A stretch of 64,000 bases of DNA from Glossina fuscipes (taxonomy: Eukaryota; Arthropoda; Insecta; Diptera; Glossinidae). A program made the translations under genes and the position numbers. Where the stretch lies: contig NW_023998565.1 of assembly GCF_014805625.2 (NCBI RefSeq), forward strand, positions 2,180,417 through 2,244,416. The letters are read 5' to 3'. Of this stretch, positions 56,276 through 64,000 are shown piece by piece. The first letter of the stretch is position 1; the number at the start of each line of letters is the position of its first letter. Under the pieces are notes generated by a model. That model saw nothing but the letters and a program-made list of their open reading frames with translations, made no database searches and had not been told where the DNA came from.

Positions 56276-56948
56276 AGGCTGATCAATAGAAATCGGTACT
56301 ACTCTTTGAATATACTTTAAACAATATACGCGCCGTAACTAACTGCTTAAAGCTGTAAACAAGTGGTTCATTGTCATTATGGTTGTTATCTGTGCGTGAA
56401 CGTATTTCCCCAAAATTGCCTTAAGAGATATTTGATTAGGCTTGGAGTAGAGTGCTTCACCAATTGTTGGCATGAAAGCATCCACAATAGCAACAGACAA
56501 ATTTGACTAAAACAGTTCAAAATTTTTTATGGACCAAGATTTCTTGGTGGAATCTCTGATAGCTTCAGTACACGTTACTTGTAACGTTTGTATTTTATCG
56601 GAATTCTGCGAAATTCCGTGGTGTTGCTTCCATCCCCTCAGAATTTACCGAACTTGAAATTTACTCAGCTGCCTGTCCTAAAAACATGCTTAAATTCAGA
56701 CCCCTATCTGACTTCTGGAAAGTTGCAGCACGTTTGATTGCAGGTCGTTTGAAGCCTTAAATATACACTCTCTTAAAATTCTTATGCTCACCCAAATAAT
56801 AACTTTTTCTCTAAAAAGTTTCCAAAATTTGTCTCCCCCTACTTCTTAATTAAGAATTAAACGACTATTTACAGTTCCAATTAAAAGGAAGATAAATCGG
56901 AAAATCACCGTCTTCCCTTCGAATATAAAGTCATCAAATCCTGAGACT
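56276..56948. other. unassigned coding-like readings
   Basis: The minus strand at about 56390-56510 reads VAIVDAFMPTIGEALYSKPN and SLKAILGKYVHAQITT, and the plus strand at about 56590-56760 reads ASIPSEFTELEIYSAACPKN. Both look like protein remnants; neither was identified. Confidence 0.3.
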
Positions 56949-57587
56949 GTGACACCCATCACAGACAATCTTCTTTCCGATCATGAAACGATCATTGAAG
57001 GTAGAAATTACTCAAACATATCTCAAATATCTGAACGTATTCAAAAGCTACATAATGTTAAGCTATCTTCTAAAACGAATGCTATTATTAATTCTGCCAC
57101 GTGCGTATCTCGCGATGTTCATAAGAGTGTTCTTAACTCTTTTCGAGTTCGTTCTAGTACTCTCACTCGATCAATAAAGATAATAGCAACTTAAGTCCAG
57201 TACCATTCGCAACAAATCAAAACAGCTTGAGCAATGTCTTTATTGTAATGACATCTTCTTGTCTTGTCTTTCTGAAGCTTCTCTTAAGTCCCATGTTTCA
57301 TTTTCCATTCAAAGTTATAACGCGGTAAAATTTTATCGTATCTCAAACTCCTTTCAGTGGGGTGGTGTGGCGAACTTTCATTCTCTTATGTTTCTAATTT
57401 TGCAAATTGTGTATCTATTGAAGTTTGCAGCTGTGCCATTCACAGTACCATTGTGGAAAACTTGATGATGAGTTTTTACATTCAAACTAATTCTAATTTT
57501 AGTGATTCTGGAATTAACTAGTTATTTTCTTTCAGATCCGAGCTATTTGCATTAATATTTAGTGATTTTAATGCTCACAATGTGTTT
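56949..57587 (+). pseudogene. I-clade-like ORF1 end and endonuclease remnant
   Basis: 56949-57194 is an open frame that fits the tail of an ORF1. From about 57390 a frame reads NCVSIEVCSCAI, SFYIQTNSNFSDSG and, after a stop, FSDFNAHNV, matching the VSIEV..LYIPPNSNFS...GDFNAHN order of these endonucleases; the key Gly before DFN is Ser. The match ends exactly where the NDUFB9 fragment begins. Confidence 0.6.
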
Positions 57588-58057
57588 CGTTCTTCGCGTT
57601 TAGCAAAAAATTCGGGATGCTGAGCTTTTTCCAAACGATGCCAATAATCAAACACCCAATCGGGTAATTCTATCTTTCGTTCGAAGGTGCAACCGCCGGG
57701 ACTATTCGCCTCTGTTGTATGGATAATTTCGTATAAAAGCATTTTTTTATTCAGCAAAACTTTTCCTATTTACTTTTAAGGGGCTGATAATGCATTATGT
57801 TAAACAATTCTTTTTCACCTTCCTCCAGTAAACAAGCTTCCACTGCCATATCTTTAACATTGCGATTATCATCGAAGCGTTTTCGCAGTAGTACTGCCCG
57901 GTAACGATAAATTTCTCTAGAAAATTTTTTTTGGTAAAATCCATCTAAATTACATAACCTACAGATCCTTGCTCACAAACCTGCGATCGTACCAAGATTC
58001 TAAATTGCGTAAGGCGCGTTTATACAAACTGCATACTTGCCGCGTGTGAGATATAAT
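57588..58057 (-). pseudogene. NDUFB9 (complex I subunit B22) fragment with two introns
   Basis: LYR-family accessory subunit of mitochondrial complex I. Exon 1 reads SHTRQVCSLYKRALRNLESW and ends at 57981. An intron of 64 bp (57917-57980, GTTTGT...CTAG) leads to exon 2 (57774-57916; YRYRAVLLRKRFDDNRNVKD). An intron of 62 bp (57712-57773, GTAAAT...ACAG) leads to exon 3 (SPGGCTFERKIELPDWVFDY and AQHPEFFAKREER). Both splices keep the frame and no stop falls inside an exon. The C-terminal quarter is missing because endonuclease-like retroelement DNA abuts at about 57588, and the start codon is replaced by OXSM sequence. Retained introns show a DNA-level duplicate, not a retrocopy. Confidence 0.9.
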
Positions 58058-58309
58058 ACTTGAAGTGATATGATAGGTGTCACCTGACAACCCGTAGCCC
58101 AAAATTTCTCCTAAAATGTTTATTTTACGTTGCAAAGCATGCTCTAGTTCTTCCAATAGCAATAACGAACCCAACGCGATTCTTGTCAAAAGGTCGCAGG
58201 GGTTAGCTTGGAATTTCGTTAAAAGCCCTTATTCTACAAAACCCAGCAATTGATAGTGGAACGTGAATGCACGATTCTCCGCTTCCAGCCAACATTATAT
58301 CCGCATCGA
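58058..58309 (-). pseudogene. OXSM (mitochondrial 3-oxoacyl-ACP synthase) fragment
   Basis: Minus-strand reading DADIMLAGSGESCIHVPLSI then AGFCRIRAF, a stop, LRPFDKNRVGFV, a frameshift, and LLLLEELEHALQRKINILGE then ILGYGLSGDTYHITS. This is the thiolase-fold region of KAS II enzymes between the catalytic Cys and the first catalytic His (GDA..MVAGG, ALS...ACRPF...DGFV.GEGA, LEE.EHA, GYG.SGD..H.T). The enzyme elongates acyl chains in mitochondrial fatty acid synthesis. The reading runs on in frame into NDUFB9 exon 1 at about 58055. No catalytic residues are included. Confidence 0.88.
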
Positions 58310-60309
58310 GTAAACTTTATCTTCCTCTTTCTTTTTGGTATAATGTTTATATCCTACAACTCACAGATAGTAGCTATTATGTGGGCTTCGCCAAAATATT
58401 ATTCGGTACTGTTAAATTAATACACGTGATAGACGAGGTTTACTTTATCATAACATCGAATGTCAATATTTCCCATCCATCTATCCTATTCTTCTCCAAG
58501 AAACCGCGCAAATAAAAATACATGTAACGTACCGAGAAATAAAAGAACTTTAAATTTTATGGTGTCGGCTTCGATATGACCGGACTATGATGAGATTATA
58601 AAAAGTCACGGGTGGAAATTTATTTATTGCTTTAGGAGTGATATTTTTGAAAAGCATGTTAGGTCGGATATTAACTTTACCAGACTTTTACACTCCTCAT
58701 TGCTACGTAGAAAATGATGCGTTCTTATCAGCGACTTCTCCTAATTATATGTAAGCAGACTTTTTAAAGAGTTCGGATATTATTTTAAAAACTCTTTCAA
58801 CTTACCGCTATTGTTAATAAACCAATCTTACGGCGAGTTCGCACCAGCATATTGATATTTTTTTTAACATTTAATGATGATGTTTAATCACCTATATCTA
58901 CTAACCAAATACGATTCCAGGCTGCACTGGGTATTAAATTCTGGAAACGCAAAATGAAAAATTAAGCGTTTATTCAACCTCGACGTCTATCATATTTAGC
59001 TTTTACAATTTCTTTAAATACAGAAAAATTGTCACCTAGAAGCCAATGGATGAATCAAAATTCTCATTGCCCTTTCCTCGGCATACTTGATGCAAAAGTG
59101 GGTCTATATATTATCTTGATGAACGCAAATTTTTACTTTTTTCCCAAATATTTATCTGAAAGTAGTCTGTTTTCGACATGTTGAGAAGCCATGCTCTTAG
59201 GTATTGACAGAGCTTTTACTTCTTTTTTCATGCCACGTTCAATAACACTTTCAACAATTTATTACGATGCAACCTTTTTTTCTGTATTAGGTTACTAGCA
59301 TTTGAAGAGTGTTCTTCATCTTCTTTACTTTCCAAATCGTCAATTTCGTTTCCTTGTTCTTCATCTGAAGCTTCTTCTTCCGTTGCTTCTTACTCTTCAC
59401 CTAAAGTTTCTTTCTCCGCTCTCCTCCGCGGATTCACTTTCAATTCTTCATTTCATTATCATTTAGACGATTTTTGAAATGGTTGTTAAAAGTCTAATAA
59501 GCAACAAAACTTATTAGAATAGCCCGAGGCAGCTGATTCCACTTGCGCCTTTATCGCAACACGCTGCTACTGTAATAAACTGAAGTTATTCAAATTTGTT
59601 AATTAATTTACAGATATTAGCTTGCCTTTGGCAAATGGTTCATTGTCTTTTCCAAGATTGATTCTAGGGATTCATGCTTTAGCCATCCAAAATTCTTTGT
59701 GCACGCCGCTGATGTTGATTAGTCTTACGACTTCCACGGATTTTACCTAAGCCGTACGCGAAAAAATTTTGAAATAACTTCCGCGATATGAAGAGGGCGG
59801 CGAATTCTTAGGGAATTGCGAGTAATAAGCTTCTCTACACGACATAGGCAACAATCCAAATTCTATATGTCACCCACCGATGCGACGTTTGCAAAATACA
59901 ATAACCTCGTGTCTACAGCTATTTTTCTCTCAAATTCACGTAACATGCGTCGATTTGTAAACATTCTTGTTCTTATTCATTTTCTTGGCGTAGGATGTTT
60001 GTTCTTGTTCTTGATACAATACTTTGATCGTAATCGTGTATACAAAACACGGATGTTTGGCGTAGTCTAATGGAAACAATCGAAGAGGGGTAGTCATTTC
60101 TCCAATCCAAGAGGCAGACAAATTTAAGATTTTCTTGGAAGCAGCGATTCAGTCTTACTGAATAATGGTGATCGTACGTCATCTGTACAACTAATCATAG
60201 TTAACTGAGTACGTGGAGCACCCTTAACAAAGCCTTACGTAGTTCTCACTATCTAATCGAAATTTGTCTTCCTTTTCATCCTTTTACCTGTTGCCAGTCA
60301 CGTAGCCAT
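58310..60309. other. 2 kb of unidentified, partly coding-like sequence
   Basis: On the minus strand several readings look like broken protein: an acidic run EEEASDEEQGNEIDDLESKE (about 59390-59320), VIERGMKKEVKALSIPKSMA (about 59255-59190), IPSAAWNRIWLVDIG (about 58940-58895) and MLVRTRRKIGLLTI, which is followed by GTAAGT (about 58810). 60121-59936 also reads GEMTTPLRLFPLDYAKHPCF. They may come from one or more host genes that I cannot name. Confidence 0.35.
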
Positions 60310-61010
60310 GTTCCAAAGTATATCAAACCCTCTCTTCCTTAACAATACTATCTGTAACAATTCAAATACCATTCAAGCCAATGACTCTTCAGTCGCTGCC
60401 AAACTTAGACTCGCTCTAATAAATAAAAGTACACGATCTCCTAGAATAAATATTATGCCGATGTCAGAAAGAATATACTTACGCCCTTAGACTTGAAACA
60501 ATTTTGTGGAAATGTCAATAGTGACATGTCGTTCTCAAATCTTTGGCTGTGAGAATTTTTAGAAGTATCACTTCCTCTCGTTGTTCCATACCTACACAGC
60601 TCTTTAAAGAGGTCTGTGACAAGCTTGCTGGGCCTTCCGGTGCTATAATCATCTCTTTACCACTTGAAGAGAAACGTGATAATTTCTTCTTAGACGACAT
60701 ATCTCTCTCTGAACTCGATAAAGGCATTAATCTCTCAAAAGACTCATCTCCAGGCTTAGATGCTAATAGCAATAAACACCTCAAAATATTTCAATCTTAG
60801 AAAAATGATCAGGTGCTTTACTCACGTCTAGAATGGTATCTCGAGTTCAAACGTACCCTCAGCAACCTTCAGCAATCTTGGTTTTAGACGCTACAGATCT
60901 GCCCAAGACAACATTGTAACTTTGTGGTCAACAACAAACTCAACGATAAGCATGGCGATGTCATGAACAAATTTGGTATTTTGAAAACATTTAAATTCTA
61001 TCAACATAAC
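60310..61010 (+). pseudogene. I-clade-like reverse transcriptase remnant
   Basis: Reads ISLSELDKGINLSKDSSPGL (about 60700-60760), matching the EL..al...K.sSPGlDg start of RT, then SRLEWYLEFKRTLSNLQQSW, CPRQHCNFVV and KHGDVMN up to about 60970, in the order of the RT finger region. Frames change and stops intervene. No palm motifs follow. Confidence 0.6.
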
Positions 61011-61099
61011 GACTTCAAACGTAAGCCCTGTTTAATTTAAGAATGGCTCTTATATAAATCATCAAAAATATGTGGGATGAATTAGACTGCCGTGTTCTA

Positions 61100-61240
61100 C
61101 ATTTCTATACTCGTCACCGAAGGATGAAAGGGATTTTGTCAAAAAATTTGCAACGTCCAGAAGGTAACATCAAAAACCCTGCTATGTATCTATCCTTGAT
61201 CAGCATCAAATAGAAAGATTAAGCATGCCCAGTTTTCCGT
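61100..61240 (+). repeat. dispersed repeat family A, copy 4
   Basis: CGTCACCGAAGGATGAAAGG, TTTTGTCAAAAAATTTGCAA and CTTGATCAGCATCAAATAGA follow the same order as at 17820. Confidence 0.75.
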
Positions 61241-61869
61241 ATATGTAATATCTGTTGTACACATTCTCCTGGCCGCAAACCAAAGCTTTCGACTGCAAAT
61301 TTGGCAAAACTTTGGTAGCTCTGGTACGCCGTGCCACGTAAATTGAGAACTCTGTTTCTCAAAACGAATAAAAAAGTGGTTCTTTGCTGACTACTCATAC
61401 ACTACAGCAGGTACAAGTCCGCAATGGTAGGTAAGTGCCCTAAGTGACTCATCTTTAAAAAAACATCAACAAGTATCTAGATGTACATTCTATGGACGAT
61501 GCTGCAGTACCGGTACAAAAATGGGACCAGTACGCCTGGCCTACCCAATACTATAGCGTATGAATACTTCACTTTGTTTAACACCCTTATGACGCACAGA
61601 AATAAGCTTCAAAATCTTGATAAAGTATATAAATTATTGGTTAGATACAAATTCGGAATCCACACCGGCATGCCCGTTCGCCCAATCGTGTAGTATCTGC
61701 GGTTAACATTCTCTCGTTCGCAAAAATGAAGAAACCACTACAAATTTGTAAATCCAAACCAGTCAAAGAGTGCGCATACAATACGGACAAGCCTATGCAA
61801 CGAAACTGTGAGCATCTTTGTTTTCTGTGTTTTTGCTTGTTGCTCATAAAATGGAACACATACATTTTA
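61241..61869. other. intergenic, nothing recognised
   Basis: The open frame at 61481-61693 has no recognisable family. Confidence 0.35.
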
Positions 61870-62165
61870 TAAATTTCCAAATTTTAATCTGAAAATAAAT
61901 TCAAATGTGATTATATTTTAACCCTACAAATTGAATAAAACTTATTACGCGTAATAAATCATAACCTCCTAATTTCAATATAATTCCAGCTAAAATTATT
62001 GATCCAGAAACAGGGGCTTCTACATGAGCCTTTGGTAATCATAAATGAACTGAAAACATTGGCATTTTTACTAAGAATGCCAAAATTATAGAAAAATATA
62101 ATATTTCGCAATCAATATGTATATTGTAGTATAATTTATACTGCAATTCATAATAATTAAAATAA
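61870..62165 (-). pseudogene. NUMT: nuclear copy of mitochondrial ND4
   Basis: Minus strand reads ILAFLVKMPMFSVHL, then TGA, then [20 protein letters not shown] and [15 protein letters not shown]. In insect mitochondria TGA encodes Trp and the ND4 motif is [18 protein letters not shown], so the stop is the mitochondrial Trp codon: the segment was copied from mtDNA and cannot be expressed as nuclear protein. About 300 bp of ND4, the proton-pumping subunit of complex I, are present; the ends are blurred by AT-rich sequence. Another TGA (about 61900) fits the same reading. Confidence 0.92.
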
Positions 62166-62282
62166 ATCTTAATAAAAATATTGAATCGCTGATCTACGTT
62201 ACCAGTTCCTACCCTTGTTGTGTAAAAACAAAAAATCAAAACTTAATTGGGCATGTTAAAAATTGTATTGTGTTGTAAATTT

Positions 62283-62392
62283 CTCAAATGCAGACTGGCT
62301 CTTTGAATTATTCTCAGATGTGACCAAATTCAAACTCGCCCCTACAATTATTCCCTATTGTCAACAAATGCAGACTAACTCTTTTGGCCACA
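62283..62392 (+). repeat. dispersed repeat family B, copy
   Basis: AAATGCAGACT occurs at about 62287 and 62363, with ATTATTCTCAGATGTGACCA between them. Confidence 0.7.
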
Positions 62393-62984
62393 TATGAATT
62401 GCAAATTAATCAAAGGAATGATATTACCACCCCATGATGCAGGCATCCAAGTCGGCTCATGTAGGAAATCGATTTTGTCGCCATTAGTATTGAAAGCTGT
62501 GCGACTTTATAAGATACTGATGGAATTGTACTTTGATATTCGCTGCTATCTTAGCGTTTTCGCAAACCGTTGTGGCCCAGGGTAATAGAAGCTCGCCTTT
62601 TGCAGTTATCTTGTGTTTTGGGATAGTTCTACGCGGTATTTCTTGAACTTCTTTAATAAGGACTGTGAGCTAAGCGGTCATTGATTGATGAGGCACGTCG
62701 TTTGGCACCTCTTTTTCTTAAATTGATTATTACATTTTATTTATGTAATATTAAAGCGTTGAAGAAAGCACATTCAAAAATTTTTCAAAAAGTTTCCATA
62801 TGTATATTTATTTTCAATTAGAGTATTGGGATTAGCGGCGATTTGCAATGTCAATCTGCATAAGTCTTCAGATCAAATTGAATTTCGAAGAGCCAGTATA
62901 CGAAGTTGGAGCAAAGTTTGGGACAAACAATTCCCACATATGTTGAAATTCATCTGATTACTTTTATATCATTTGTTCTTGATT
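62393..62984. other. unassigned
   Basis: The minus strand near 62400-62475 reads HEPTWMPASWGGNIIPLINL, protein-like but not identified. Nothing else seen. Confidence 0.3.
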
Positions 62985-63240
62985 AGTTAACAAAATATTT
63001 TCGTAATTGCCGGGGAAACCCCGCACGGTCCAATTTAAAGAGCCTGTCATTAAAATGCTGCTTATATTATCAATTTCTGCCGATTTGTTCACATTTAACA
63101 AATTTGGCTTCTTCAGTAAACACTCGATTCAAGTACACAGAATTTGTGATCCATAGGTTTTCCACTTGTCTCTTGTTTTGGGTGGGGGCACGATGGGAAC
63201 TTGCTCATATGTTTTAACTGGGACAGAAGAAGGCATGCAG
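62985..63240 (-). pseudogene. non-LTR ORF1 end and endonuclease start, scrap
   Basis: The minus strand reads [14 protein letters not shown] (about 63195) and then LNWTVRGFPGNYENI (about 63040-62995), like the QWN.RG...N.E.L opening of I/R1-type endonucleases. Short and broken, so assignment is tentative. Confidence 0.4.
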
Positions 63241-63367
63241 GAAACACGTGACTTTACACGGAGCGGTAGATTGAACTATTTACTAAAATGAAAAAGAACA
63301 GATTTATAGTTACAACTTTTAACTAGGGACGTGCATTGTCGCGTGCCAAATTGCGAAAAAACTTCGA

Positions 63368-63645
63368 CTACAAAGACATTTTAGTTTCGTCTTTAGTGGT
63401 GGCGTGAGTTTCTTCCACAATGTAAGCCGTACCGAATTCAGTGTTTAGAATGGCCTTGGTCGAAGCATAAACCATTTTTTGGCATATTGAAGATCTGTCT
63501 GGTACCCAACCTAACATTAACCAAGCATATCCTACAGAAATTTTAGTACCCAATCTATATAAAATATAACATGGTATATCATCGGCCTGAAGCGCGTACA
63601 TTATTCACCAATAATCCGCCTCACCGATGGCGGTTTTTATTATGA
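63368..63645 (-). pseudogene. twinfilin fragment (first ADF-homology domain)
   Basis: Reads EADYW, stop, MYALQADDIPCYILYRLGTK, GYAWLMLGWVPDRSS and QKMVYASTKAILNTEFGTAY then EETHATTKDE. This is the second half of the N-terminal ADF-H domain of twinfilin, which binds and sequesters ADP-actin monomers and regulates filament ends. The in-frame stop at about 63601, the missing remainder of the gene and the junk tail after KDE make it a pseudogene. Upstream sequence to 63793 is open but does not match. Confidence 0.9.
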
Positions 63646-64000
63646 AAATGTTAATGTGAAAGAAGTAGACTGGGGAAATTTGAGGCTGGGAGTATCCAGC
63701 GTTTATATTATACTGAGCCCTTAGGTCAGTTCGCAACAGAAGGTGATCAGAAAAAAACTCTAGTTGAATCCGAACCAGTAAATGAATAAGCACATTACAA
63801 TGACATAAATACTTTTACACGTTTTTAAAATTTTTAGTTCAGGAACACCCAGGCAATTGTCGATAGATCGTTATTTGATAGCGAATGCAAGATCCATGAG
63901 AAAGGATTGATAATTGCAAGCTACCCTGTAACCGATGAATATCTCTTACACCGTAGTCCGATATTAGCTCTTGATCTGATGGAATATATTCCGTCGCTAG
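63646..64000. other. unassigned end of window
   Basis: A minus-strand reading at about 63995-63880 (SDQELISDYGVRDIHRLQGS) is protein-like; it may be an upstream twinfilin exon or unrelated. Not resolved. Confidence 0.3.

Noticed and set aside
57575..57757. Complete small minus-strand gene starting at 57757
   Set aside because: Its apparent start lies in NDUFB9 intron 2 and its last residues come from the abutting retroelement; it is really NDUFB9 exon 3.
1..64000. CRISPR arrays, bacterial operons or prophage
   Set aside because: No regularly spaced repeats with unique spacers and no bacterial gene organisation; all evidence is insect nuclear DNA.

Overview
The window is eukaryotic nuclear DNA from an insect, most likely a higher dipteran. 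It is AT-rich, carries non-LTR retrotransposons of the CR1/Jockey and I types, a mariner element and pieces of Gypsy and Copia elements, and the host genes that can be recognised have fly-like sequence and short introns (62-69 bp where seen). Two families of short dispersed repeats recall those of tephritid fruit flies, but that is recollection, not a search result. There is one 10-base assembly gap (24496-24505).

Layout. 1-4 kb: a nearly complete CR1-like element (minus). 4.7-6.0 kb: decayed Gypsy and Copia integrase pieces. 6.6-7.9 kb: a complete but inactivated mariner with identical 32-bp terminal inverted repeats. 8.5-9.8 kb: RNase H piece of an I-clade element. 11.4-12.7 kb: a Myb/SANT-like ORF and two unidentified exon sets with good splice sites. 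13.5-14.5 kb: mitochondrial methionine aminopeptidase pseudogene. 16-20.2 kb: two pieces of the CR1-like family around 2.6 kb of other DNA. 20.3-23.0 kb: an intact VPS11 gene (minus). 23-36 kb: gene-poor, with broken pieces of DNAJB11, AASDH and RpL31, more retroelement pieces, and a GC-richer cassette between direct repeats. 36.7-37.5 kb: an intact FRA10AC1 homologue. 41.9-47.6 kb: a full-length I-clade retrotransposon with a 12-bp target-site duplication. 50.3-55.3 kb: a second I-clade-like element, minus strand, with both ends and a target-site duplication but the catalytic core of its reverse transcriptase deleted. 55.8-64 kb: a mosaic of retroelement scraps, an NDUFB9 fragment with introns joined in frame to an OXSM fragment, a nuclear copy of mitochondrial ND4, and a twinfilin fragment.

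Interpretation. Only VPS11 and FRA10AC1 look like functional host genes. At least seven other host genes are present as truncated or mutated fragments, some with introns, so they arrived partly by DNA-level duplication. Together with the dense nested transposons this is what pericentromeric heterochromatin or a degenerating sex chromosome looks like; that is an inference which male/female read depth would test.
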